NCBI GenBank assembly: GCA_937982505.1
Contig: CALJLV010000231.1
Span: forward strand, 1-14,164
DNA: 14,164 bases
Direction of reading: 5' to 3'
Source of the DNA: an uncultured Desulfobacteraceae bacterium
GTDB lineage: Bacteria; Desulfobacterota; Desulfobacteria; Desulfobacterales; UBA2174
Of this stretch, positions 7,392-13,969 are shown in pieces. The translations under genes were made by a program, and so were the position numbers. How positions within the stretch are numbered: position 1 is the first letter of the stretch; every line of letters starts with the position of its first letter. Under the pieces are notes generated by a model. The model was not told where the DNA came from and did not search any database. It worked only from the letters and a program-made list of their open reading frames with translations.

Positions 7392-7500
7392 GGTGCGCAA
7401 ACTTGCCGCCACCCATCATCGGCGCCGCCACGGCGCCCACTGGCTGTCGCCTTCCGGGTTCCAAGCCCGCTTGCGTGGAACGGCGAAGCACCACGGACCC

Positions 7501-7529
7501 ACTATCAACCAAAGACCGGCGGCAATCAA
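7501..7529 (-). promoter_or_regulatory. Candidate sigma70 promoter for the UMF1 permease
   Basis: Read on the minus strand: TTGATT (7529-7524), a 17-base spacer and GATAGT (7506-7501), each four of six to consensus, about 155 bases upstream of ATG 7346. The 339-base region 7347-7685 has no gene I can support. It holds this promoter, the opposite one at 7543-7571, a palindrome and the hairpin at 7373-7391. Confidence 0.38.
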
Positions 7530-7542
7530 GAGACAAATGGAT

Positions 7543-7571
7543 TTGGCTTTTGGCGCCAAGTTCGCTATTCT
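7543..7571 (+). promoter_or_regulatory. Candidate sigma70 promoter for the DUF2914-cdaA unit, with palindrome in the spacer
   Basis: TTGGCT (7543-7548), an exact 17-base spacer and TATTCT (7566-7571), four of six matches each, about 115 bases upstream of the DUF2914 start. The spacer contains the perfect 10-bp palindrome TTGGCGCCAA (7550-7559), well placed for a dimeric repressor to block the polymerase. Confidence 0.42.
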
Positions 7572-7685
7572 GCCAGCCATCGCACCGCTCTTGATCACCC
7601 GGACGACCTTCCCGCGGCGGCATCCAATGGTTCCGGCCTGGCCGGAAAATGGCGTCGAAAACCGTCAGCACAAGGACCGAGACAG

Positions 7686-8153
7686 ATGGTGGGGAACCTG
7701 TTGGGCAACAGACGCGCCGCCGGACCCGCGGCCGCGGCAATGGCCGCCGGCCTCCTGCTGGGCCTGGTCTGGCTGGCGGGGGCCGTTCCGGCCGGGGCGG
7801 AAAGCCCCGCCGATACGGTCCCTTCCGGAAAGCTGACCCTGGTGCAGGCCGTGGTCTGCGAACAGGTGGAGGGATTGGGACCCAAGAACCCGGCCGTGGC
7901 CTTTCCCATGGAACTGGGCGAAGTGGTCTGTTTCACCAACTTCGACCCGGTTCCGGAAGCCACCGTGATCTATCACCAGTGGTATTTCCGCGATGTTCCC
8001 AGTTCGCGGATCCGGCTGCGGCTGCGGCCGCCGCGATGGTCCAGCTTCAGCCGCATCCAGCTGCGGCCCGGGGATGCCGGCCCCTGGCGGGTGGAGGTGC
8101 TGGACGCCGATGAACGGCCCCTGGCGACCCTGCGCTTCAGTGTGGTGGAATGA
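7686..8153 (+). CDS. Secreted DUF2914-domain protein
   Basis: 155 residues. The N-terminus carries RR at 9-10, a long hydrophobic stretch (about 15-35) and a likely signal peptidase I site near PAGA/ESPADT, so the mature part (about 117 residues) is probably periplasmic. Residues 50-155 match the DUF2914 pattern: VCEQVEGLGPKNPAVAF, an aromatic VIYHQWYFRD centre (94-103), RWSSFSRIQL (117-126) and a final GPWRVEVLDADERPLATLRFSV (132-153). The domain has no established biochemical role; it is common in Proteobacteria and is often fused to or near envelope and cell-wall functions. AAGGA lies 12 bases upstream of ATG 7686. The gene is 41 bases ahead of the diadenylate cyclase on the same strand, so the two are likely co-transcribed, hinting at an envelope-related role linked to c-di-AMP. 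Confidence 0.82.
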   Translation: MVGNLLGNRRAAGPAAAAMAAGLLLGLVWLAGAVPAGAESPADTVPSGKLTLVQAVVCEQVEGLGPKNPAVAFPMELGEVVCFTNFDPVPEATVIYHQWYFRDVPSSRIRLRLRPPRWSSFSRIQLRPGDAGPWRVEVLDADERPLATLRFSVVE

Positions 8154-8194
8154 ATCGCCAATCCTTGAGACCGGACGAGGAGTCCTGAACCGGA

Positions 8195-9631
8195 ATGGAA
8201 GCGATCGTTTTTTTCCTCAAAAGCTTGCGCTGGCAGGACATCGTCGATCTGCTGCTCAACAGCTTCATCCTCTTTCGGCTCTACGTGCTGTTCCGGGGGA
8301 CCATCCTGATCCGGGTGATCACCGGTCTGGGCCTGCTCTGGATCGCCCAGCGGATCTCGGGGCATTTCGGCCTGATTGTCACCAGCTGGCTCCTGCAGGC
8401 CATCATCGCCGCCGGGGCCCTGATCATCATCATCGTTTTCCGCAGCGAGATCCGCAGCGTCCTTCAGGCCCGCAACCTCAAGGCCATCTTCTGGGGGGTG
8501 CCGCGCCATGCCCTGCAGACGCCGGTGGATGCCATTGTGGCGGCGGTCTACGAGCTGGCCCGGCGCCGGATCGGCGCCCTGATGGTGATCCCGGGGACCA
8601 AGGGCCTGGATGAGCTGGTGCAAAACGGCCTTGCCATCGATGCGGCCATCTCCAAGGAGATGCTCATCAGCGTCTTCTGGCCGGACAACCCCATCCACGA
8701 CGGCGCGGTGATCCTGCGGGACGATCGCATCCAGCAGGCGGGCGCCATCCTGCCCCTTTCGCGGCGCGAGGATCTGCCGTCCCATTACGGGACCCGGCAT
8801 CGCGCGGCGGCCGGACTCACCGAGGAGACCGACGCCCTGGTGGTGGTGGTCTCCGAAGAGACCGGACGGGTGGCCGTGGCCCGCAGCGGGCGGCTGGTGA
8901 GCATCGATGACAACCTGTCGCTGGCGCGCATGCTGGCCGAGCATACCGGCCGGGGCAGCGAGGTCCGCGCCGAGCCGCCGGCCCGGGAAGTCTTCAACTA
9001 CGCCACGGCGGCCCTGGTGAGCCTTCTGGTGGTGGGCGGGGTGTGGTTCTCGTTTGCCCGGGGCCAGGAGACCCTCATGACCCTGGACATTCCTATCGAC
9101 TATCTCAACCGCGGCACCGGCATGGAGATCATGGACGCGTCGGCCACCTCGGCCAAGCTGGACGTGAGCGGGTCGGGTCCGCTGATTCGGTCCCTGCGCC
9201 CCGAACAGGTCAAGGTCCAGGTGGATCTGGCCGGGATCGGGGCCGGGGTCAACACCATCGCGCTCAAGCCCGAGATGGTGCGTCTGCCCCCGGGGATCAA
9301 GCTCAAGAAGGTCGCCCCGGCCAGCCTGGAGGTGAGTCTGGATGCCATGGGCGAAAAGACGGTCCCGGTTCAGGTGGACTGGATCGGACCGCATCGGGCC
9401 GGCACCCGCCTGGCCTCGGCCCAGGTCAACCCCGCGCGGGTCAAGCTGGCCGGCAGCCAGCGGCTGCTGGCGGAAATAGACACCATCTACACGCAGAAAG
9501 TTTCCCTTAGCGGCCTGGAGTCGTCGGGCAGTCTGGCCGTGGGGCTGGCCCTGGGCGACGACGGACTGCGCGTCGCCCCGGGTGCCGCCGAGCGGGTGAC
9601 CATCAGCTACACGGTCGAGCCGCGCCAGTAG
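8195..9631 (+). CDS. cdaA: CdaA-type diadenylate cyclase fused to YbbR (CdaR-like) domains
   Basis: 478 residues joining two usually separate proteins. Residues 1-100 contain about three membrane helices, as in CdaA. Residues about 105-235 form the DAC (DisA_N) domain with both catalytic motifs intact: DGA (169-171, in NPIHDGAVIL) and RHR (201-203, in GTRHRAAAG), followed by ALVVVVSEETG. DAC domains condense two ATP into c-di-AMP. After a linker comes a fourth membrane segment (about 270-287, ATAALVSLLVVGGVWFSF), then two YbbR-like beta repeats (about 295-380 and 386-475), which would be extracytoplasmic. In Firmicutes the YbbR protein CdaR is a separate membrane partner regulating CdaA; here both are one chain. 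GAGGAG lies 12 bases before ATG 8195. glmM and folP, common neighbours elsewhere, are not present. Confidence 0.93.
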   Translation: MEAIVFFLKSLRWQDIVDLLLNSFILFRLYVLFRGTILIRVITGLGLLWIAQRISGHFGLIVTSWLLQAIIAAGALIIIIVFRSEIRSVLQARNLKAIFWGVPRHALQTPVDAIVAAVYELARRRIGALMVIPGTKGLDELVQNGLAIDAAISKEMLISVFWPDNPIHDGAVILRDDRIQQAGAILPLSRREDLPSHYGTRHRAAAGLTEETDALVVVVSEETGRVAVARSGRLVSIDDNLSLARMLAEHTGRGSEVRAEPPAREVFNYATAALVSLLVVGGVWFSFARGQETLMTLDIPIDYLNRGTGMEIMDASATSAKLDVSGSGPLIRSLRPEQVKVQVDLAGIGAGVNTIALKPEMVRLPPGIKLKKVAPASLEVSLDAMGEKTVPVQVDWIGPHRAGTRLASAQVNPARVKLAGSQRLLAEIDTIYTQKVSLSGLESSGSLAVGLALGDDGLRVAPGAAERVTISYTVEPRQ

Positions 9632-9648
9632 CGCTGCCGGGGATCCAT

Positions 9649-9672
9649 CCGCCGATGCCCGCACATCGGCGG
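9649..9672. terminator. Hairpin between convergent genes, probable bidirectional terminator
   Basis: CCGCCGATG (9649-9657) and CATCGGCGG (9664-9672) form a perfect 9-bp stem around a 6-base loop, 17 bases after the cdaA stop and 25 bases after the stop of the opposing EF-hand gene. There is no adjacent T-run on either strand, so it is not a textbook intrinsic terminator. Position and perfect pairing are the evidence. Confidence 0.5.
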
Positions 9673-9697
9673 CGGCCCCCATCTGAGGGTGCCTTTG

Positions 9698-11926
9698 TCA
9701 GGAAGGCGTACCGGCCGCCGGCGGTTCCGGCGCGGGCGGTGTTACGTTTTCCACCGCCGCCGGCCGCGGATGGCCCCAGCGGCCCGCGGTCCACTCGTAG
9801 ACATACCCCATCTTGTCCAGCGCCATGTACCCCAGGGTGATCAGCACCGCCAGGGCGATCAGGGCCGGCCAGGGACTCTTTTTCTCCGCATAGGGGTCCT
9901 TGAAGTCCCGGCTGGCGCCTTCCGGCAGGCGGGCCACATGGGTCAGGACCCCGCCGAAGGAGACGTTGATCCAGGCCCGGGCGTTGAGGGCCCAGCCGTT
10001 GGCGTCCAGCAACGGCCCCAGGTTGCGCCGCCGCAGCTTCAGATAGGCCATGACCAGCGACGGCCCCGAGACCACCGCGATCAGGGCGATGAGGGCGCCG
10101 ATGATGGCCAGGGGGCCCATCTTGATGATGCCCGTGACATAGGCCATCAAGGTGGCCAGGAAGGTACCGATGGCGCCAAAGGCGATGCCGATGGCGGCCA
10201 CGGTGGCGATGTCGGGCTTTTTGACCTCGGCCGGCGCGCTCTTGTCCGCCGTGGCGGTCCGGGCCGCCGCGGCCTCCAGGCGGGCCGAGGAGGCCGTCTC
10301 GGCCGAACTGGCCCGTTTGGCCACCTGCTCTTCGATGAGCCGCACCAACTTCTTGTACGGGGACCAGAAGGCCTGGCGCAGGCTGATGGGATTGTCCACC
10401 ACCTTGAGCACGGTGGCATCCCAGTCGCGTCCCTGCCGGTCGTAGAAGATGCCGTTGCGCCCCACCATCAGGTTGTCCGAATCGCCGTCGGTAAAGACCG
10501 CCGCGATCTGCATGGCGGCGGCGTCGATCTTGCGGGTGCAGTCGCAGTAGACCAGACAGGCCCCGGCCAGGGCCGCCAGGGAGGCATGCTTGGCGGCATC
10601 GGCCACCGGCAGGCACAAGTGGCAGCTGCGCTGGTCCAGATAGAGGGTGCCCACCTGGAAGATGGCGGCCTGGTCCGGATCGTAAAAATCCTTGAAATTG
10701 ACGAAGTTGGTGCAGAGCCGGTACAGGTCGCGGTAAAAGTGGAGCAGCTTGTCCACGTCCGTGATGGCTTCGGCGTTCTCGGTTTCGGCCAGGTCCTGGC
10801 CGATGAGGTCCGTCAGGGCGGCGCGGACCCCGGAGGCCAGCATTTCCTTGACCCGCTGGATCCCCAGGGCCTCGACGCCGGCGCCGGCCTTTTCCTTCTG
10901 CCAGGCCTCGAAGGGGGCGATCCTGGCCTTCAGCTCGGTCCATTCGGCTTCTGCGAGCCGTTCGCGTTCGCCCAGCAAAGGCACCACCGCCGCCTGGCGC
11001 AGCCGCTCCATGGGATCCGCCCAGGCCGGATTGAGTCCTTCGCCCAGGGGCAAAGGGGCCTGGGCGGCGATGCGGGCCAGGGGCAGGGCGGCGATCTCGG
11101 CGCTGGTGAGGGTCAGGTCGGCGGCGGCCAGTTCCAGGTAGGCCGCCTCTTCGCGGTTCAGGGCCTGGGTGGCGCGCGGATCGAAATGGGCCAGGCGGCA
11201 GCGCGCGAAGTAGTCCTCCATTTTGGCGGCCACGGCCTGGACGGCCTGGCTGGCCGCCTGGGTGGCTTCTCCCAGGACGAGAATCTTCGGGTCGGCCTCC
11301 GGTTTGGCCCGCCAGGCGCAATAGGCCTCGGCTTCGGCAAAAAAGGCGTCCACCAGCCCCTGATCGATCCCCGGTTCGCCCGAACGGTCGCTGCGACCGC
11401 CCAGGGTGGCGATGATGGCTTCGATGACCGCGGCCGTTTCCGGGTTCGGCGCGGTCTTGGCGGTGATGATGCCGTCCCCGTTGAAGGGAGACTGGAAGAT
11501 GCGCTGGAGGTCGGCGGTGTCGGCCGCTTCGATGCTGACCGCCTCCGGCTTGCCCAGGTTGGCCAGGATGCGGCGCATGGACTTGACGATCCGCTGGCCG
11601 GCGGGGGTGGTGTCGTCCACGGCCTCCAGGGGCAGGCGGGCCGGGCCGCGGATCAGGTCGTCGGGGTTCCTGAGCAGGCTGCCGGCCCACTGGACCGCGG
11701 CGATGAGCTCCGGGGCGCGCACCCGGCCGTCCTGGTCGGTGTCGATGTAGCCCAGGGTGCGGGGGTCGAAATGCAGTCCCCCGGCCGGGCAGGCCAGGGC
11801 CACCCAGAGCTTCTGATCCAGGCGGTCCAGGGCCATGAGATCCTCGCCGCGGTCCAGCTTGACCTGATCAAAACCGCCGGCTCGGAAAAAACGCCATTTG
11901 TGCGCAGACGCTGTTGGGTCTCCCAT
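9698..11926 (-). CDS. Large membrane protein with an EF-hand loop, function unknown
   Basis: 742 residues. Near the N-terminus a canonical EF-hand calcium loop spans Asp62 to Glu73 (D-x-D-x-D-G at 62-67, Glu at 12); a partial second one is FNGDGIITAK (148-157). The middle (about 160-530) is mostly helical and ends in a cysteine group: CHLC at 435-438, then Cys457, Cys461 and Cys463, spaced like a metal or disulfide site. An Ala-rich charged linker (535-570) precedes membrane helices at about 574-600, 603-628 and 687-702, and the tail is Pro-rich. I recognise this only as a conserved hypothetical type; no enzymatic motif is visible. AAGGAGG sits 6 bases before ATG 11926, a strong start; the in-frame extension to 12031 runs back across the hisG stop and is rejected. 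It follows hisG by 73 bases and may be read from the same transcript. Confidence 0.85.
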   Translation of the reverse strand: MGDPTASAHKWRFFRAGGFDQVKLDRGEDLMALDRLDQKLWVALACPAGGLHFDPRTLGYIDTDQDGRVRAPELIAAVQWAGSLLRNPDDLIRGPARLPLEAVDDTTPAGQRIVKSMRRILANLGKPEAVSIEAADTADLQRIFQSPFNGDGIITAKTAPNPETAAVIEAIIATLGGRSDRSGEPGIDQGLVDAFFAEAEAYCAWRAKPEADPKILVLGEATQAASQAVQAVAAKMEDYFARCRLAHFDPRATQALNREEAAYLELAAADLTLTSAEIAALPLARIAAQAPLPLGEGLNPAWADPMERLRQAAVVPLLGERERLAEAEWTELKARIAPFEAWQKEKAGAGVEALGIQRVKEMLASGVRAALTDLIGQDLAETENAEAITDVDKLLHFYRDLYRLCTNFVNFKDFYDPDQAAIFQVGTLYLDQRSCHLCLPVADAAKHASLAALAGACLVYCDCTRKIDAAAMQIAAVFTDGDSDNLMVGRNGIFYDRQGRDWDATVLKVVDNPISLRQAFWSPYKKLVRLIEEQVAKRASSAETASSARLEAAAARTATADKSAPAEVKKPDIATVAAIGIAFGAIGTFLATLMAYVTGIIKMGPLAIIGALIALIAVVSGPSLVMAYLKLRRRNLGPLLDANGWALNARAWINVSFGGVLTHVARLPEGASRDFKDPYAEKKSPWPALIALAVLITLGYMALDKMGYVYEWTAGRWGHPRPAAVENVTPPAPEPPAAGTPS

Positions 11927-11999
11927 CCAGATCCTCCTTGGCCCCAGGCCGTTTTGAATTGATCCGATCTTCCCGTAAACAGGCTGCCGTCTGGCCGCC

Positions 12000-12848
12000 T
12001 CACAGCCGGCAGGTGCGAATTTCAGTGACAATGATCCCCTTGGCGCCGATCCGGGACAGGCGGTCCATGATCGGGTTGACCTCGCGGCGGGGGCTCATGG
12101 CCTTGACCGCCACCCATCCCTGGCGGCTCAACGGGGCTATGGTGGGCGATTCGATGCCCGGCGTGATCGCACAGGCCACCTCCAGCATGGCCTCGGGGAC
12201 ATCGTATTCCACCATGACGTATTCACGGGCGGTGACGATTCCCTGCAACCGGTCGACGAAGCTGCGGGCGTCGGGATCTTCGAGCATCTCGGCGCCGCGG
12301 GCCAGCAGAACCGCCTGGCTCTCCACGATGGGATCGCCCAGGGTTTCGAGGCCGGCCTCGTGGAGGGTGCGGCCCGATTCCACCACGTCGGCGATGGCGT
12401 CGGCCACGCCGAGCTGGATGCTGATTTCCACCGCGCCGTCCAGACGCACCACGGCGGCCGTCAGGCCGCGGCGGTCCAGGTCGGCCTGGACCAGGCTGGG
12501 AAAAGCGGTGGCGATGCGCTTGTGGGCCAGGTCGGCGATCCGATGACCGCTGCCCCGGGGTCCGGCGTAGTAAAACCGCGAGCGGCCGAAGCCCAGGGCC
12601 AGCAGTTCGGTGACCCGGGCCCGGCTGTCCAGGGCCAGATCCCGGCCCGTAATGCCCATCTGCAGGACCCCGCTGCCCACGTAGACGGCGATGTCCCGGG
12701 GCCGCAGGAAGATGAATTCCACCCGGTGCTCGGGGTCCCGGACGATCAGTTCCCGGCCGTAGCGCCGGCAGGCGTAGCCGGCTTCGCGCACCAGGCGCAC
12801 GGCCTCTTCGGAAAGCGCGCCTTTGTTGGGCAGGGCGATGTGGAGCAT
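12000..12848 (-). CDS. hisG: ATP phosphoribosyltransferase, long form
   Basis: 282 residues, the length of the long (HisG_L) form that works without HisZ. It catalyses the first histidine step, joining ATP and PRPP to give phosphoribosyl-ATP, in the cytoplasm. Visible: LPNKGALSEEA (6-16), GITGRDL (65-71), the LDGAVEIS..LGVADAIADVVESGRTL block with the PRPP loop (136-162), and a C-terminal HisG_C regulatory ACT-like domain (about 209-282), implying feedback inhibition by histidine. ITPGIESPTIAPL (228-240) and IGAKGIIVTEIRTCRL at the end resemble the mycobacterial enzyme closely, from memory. AGAGG precedes ATG 12848 by 5-6 bases; the longer frame to 12887 is not supported. hisE lies upstream with a 90-base gap, the same order as hisE-hisG in Mycobacterium tuberculosis. 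Confidence 0.96.
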   Translation of the reverse strand: MLHIALPNKGALSEEAVRLVREAGYACRRYGRELIVRDPEHRVEFIFLRPRDIAVYVGSGVLQMGITGRDLALDSRARVTELLALGFGRSRFYYAGPRGSGHRIADLAHKRIATAFPSLVQADLDRRGLTAAVVRLDGAVEISIQLGVADAIADVVESGRTLHEAGLETLGDPIVESQAVLLARGAEMLEDPDARSFVDRLQGIVTAREYVMVEYDVPEAMLEVACAITPGIESPTIAPLSRQGWVAVKAMSPRREVNPIMDRLSRIGAKGIIVTEIRTCRL

Positions 12849-12907
12849 GGGGGCCTCTCGGGTCCGGGCGCTGGAAGGGTCCGGCATTGCCGTCCGCCAG
12901 GGCCGTC

Positions 12908-12921
12908 GCGGCTTCGGCCGC
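12908..12921 (-). other. Small hairpin between hisE and hisG
   Basis: GCGGC (12908-12912) and GCCGC (12917-12921) pair around a 4-base loop inside the 90-base hisE-hisG gap. It could stabilise or tune the dicistronic mRNA. There is no U-tract, so termination is unlikely. Confidence 0.3.
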
Positions 12922-12938
12922 CTGGCATTGCTGGGTTG

Positions 12939-13202
12939 TTACAGATGCCGATAGACGTCCGCCGGCTCCAGGTCGCAGGCGATCATCATCACCTGGATCT
13001 GATAGAGGAGCTGGGAGATCTCCTCGGCGGTGCGTTGCCGGCCTTCGTGTTCGGCCGCCAGCCAGACCTCGCCGGCTTCTTCGAGAATCTTCTTGCCGAT
13101 GGCGTGCCGGCCGGCCGCCACGGCTCGAACGGTTCCCGAATCCGGTTCCTGGCGGGCCACTTTTCCCTTGAGTTCGGCAAAGAGGGCGTCGAAGGTTTTC
13201 AT
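12939..13202 (-). CDS. hisE: Phosphoribosyl-ATP pyrophosphohydrolase
   Basis: 87 residues, a stand-alone HisE of the MazG-like all-alpha NTP pyrophosphohydrolase fold, removing pyrophosphate from phosphoribosyl-ATP in the second histidine step. It is not fused to HisI as in enteric bacteria. The opening MKTFDALFAEL and the metal-binding helix KKILEEAGEVWLAAEHE (37-53, acidic residues 41, 42, 45) are clear. The second metal helix reads EISQLLYQ (61-68), where E. coli has EASDLMYH, so the usual Asp is Gln64; actinobacterial HisE also reads EISQLLY, so this is a known variant. ATG 13202 overlaps the stop of the upstream membrane-protein gene (ATGA, 13202-13199), indicating translational coupling and making up for a weak ribosome binding site. 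hisG follows. Confidence 0.95.
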   Translation of the reverse strand: MKTFDALFAELKGKVARQEPDSGTVRAVAAGRHAIGKKILEEAGEVWLAAEHEGRQRTAEEISQLLYQIQVMMIACDLEPADVYRHL

Positions 13203-13600
13203 GGTCGTTTTCCCGTCATCGGCAGACGCAGCATCCGGCGCACCTCGTCGGCGCGCCGCACGGCGTGCGACGGATGGCTGGTGTTGGAGAGGGTCATGAG
13301 GTGGCGGGCCGCCGCCAGGGGATCTTCAGCTCGATTTTTCAGCGCCAGGCGATACCAGTGGGGCATCTGTTCATGGTAGCAGGCGGTCAGCGCCCCGGCG
13401 TATTCGCGCACCTCGGCCTGCCAGCGGAGATCGCCGGCGCCTGCGGGGGCTTCGAGGGCCCGGCGGATGCGCGCTCTGAGGAGGTGGTAGCGCAGCAGGG
13501 GGCGGATCACCAGGCGGGCCAGCACATAACCGAAGGAGCCGACCAGAAAGCTCAGCAGGGCGGCCCACACGATGGGTTTGGACAACCATTGAAGAATCAT
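13199..13600 (-). CDS. Small membrane-anchored protein of unknown function, coupled to hisE
   Basis: 133 residues. A single strong hydrophobic segment (about 9-36) near the N-terminus is followed by a very basic stretch (residues 37-48, RYHLLRARIRRA) that should stay in the cytoplasm, then a soluble helical part with WYRLALKNRAEDPLAAARHLMTLSNTSHP (82-110), which looks repeat-like in the TPR manner but is too short to call. I recognise no family. Its stop overlaps the hisE start by four bases. An in-frame TGA just upstream of ATG 13600 rules out a longer protein. The only good Shine-Dalgarno (AAAGGAG, 13629-13635) lies about 28 bases from ATG 13600, so the start is uncertain or a hairpin between them shortens the distance. 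Confidence 0.7.
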   Translation of the reverse strand: MILQWLSKPIVWAALLSFLVGSFGYVLARLVIRPLLRYHLLRARIRRALEAPAGAGDLRWQAEVREYAGALTACYHEQMPHWYRLALKNRAEDPLAAARHLMTLSNTSHPSHAVRRADEVRRMLRLPMTGKRP

Positions 13601-13647
13601 GGTTCAGGCCGCCGAAGGCGCCGGCGATCTCCTTTCTCTGACCCGCC

Positions 13648-13676
13648 ACTATAGCCGCTGGGGTGCTGAAAAGCAA
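13648..13676 (-). promoter_or_regulatory. Candidate promoter for the membrane protein-hisE-hisG group
   Basis: On the minus strand, TTGCTT (13676-13671), a 17-base spacer and TATAGT (13653-13648). The -10 matches five of six, the -35 only three. It lies about 50 bases upstream of ATG 13600 and is the only promoter-like site before this minus-strand group. Confidence 0.48.
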
Positions 13677-13780
13677 TCGCGCACCGATCAGATCCCCCGT
13701 CGTTGGCGCTTTTCGCGATGGCAGGACAGAGAGGACGGATGACCAGATAGCGGAGGGGAGACAGGAGAGAGGAGGGCATC

Positions 13781-13942
13781 CCGCAGCGCCAGGCCGAGCC
13801 TGCGGGGCCTGGTGAATGAACGGGGGCGGCCGTGAGAATGGCGTTCCCCCGCGCTAAAGCGCATCCCCCTGTGAGAGGTCGGCCGATCCCGGGCAGCGGT
13901 GAGTCCCCACCGGTTTGCCGGGGGCCTGGACCTTGCCGCGGC
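13781..13942 (+). ncRNA. Candidate structured RNA or leader, unidentified
   Basis: The 418 bases of 13601-14018 carry no convincing gene, but this part folds on paper into several stems. CCAGGCC (13789-13795) pairs with GGCCTGG (13806-13812), competing with CCGCAG/CTGCGG (13781-13786, 13800-13805). CGGGGG (13821-13826) pairs with CCCCCG (13846-13851) and encloses GCCGT-GAGA-ATGGC (13829-13842), a stem capped by a GNRA tetraloop. GCGC-TAAA-GCGC spans 13851-13862. CCC-GGCA (13888-13895, one bulged G) pairs with TGCCGGG (13916-13922) around CGGTG/CACCG (13897-13901, 13908-13912). AGGTCGGCC (13876-13884) can pair long-range with 13792-13801. A terminator-like hairpin follows on the plus strand, setting the direction. 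It could be an independent RNA or a cis-acting leader of the gene at 14019. I recognise no known family; GC richness makes some pairing expected. Confidence 0.35.
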
Positions 13943-13969
13943 GGGCCGTTTGACGGCCCTTTACATTTT
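13943..13969 (+). terminator. Intrinsic terminator-like hairpin
   Basis: GGGCCGT (13943-13949) and ACGGCCC (13953-13959) form a perfect 7-bp stem with a 3-base loop, followed directly by TTTACATTTT (13960-13969). This is the best Rho-independent terminator shape in the window. No plus-strand protein gene precedes it, which implies plus-strand transcription of the structured region. Its T-tract overlaps the -35 box of the next promoter. Confidence 0.6.

Noticed and set aside
5904..7685. Long plus-strand frame joined in phase to the DUF2914 gene
   Set aside because: It is the antisense of the UMF1 permease; only the last 155 codons from ATG 7686 look like protein and have a ribosome binding site.
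9689..11962. Long plus-strand frame opposite the EF-hand protein, and a third frame at 9603-11690
   Set aside because: Both are compositionally biased shadows. The minus frame 9698-11926 has a strong Shine-Dalgarno, EF-hand loop and membrane helices.
13821..13862. Possible cobalamin riboswitch core
   Set aside because: The TGAGAAT loop between paired arms and the following C-rich strand resemble it, but the B12 box and the GCCACTG motif are missing, so I do not assign the family.
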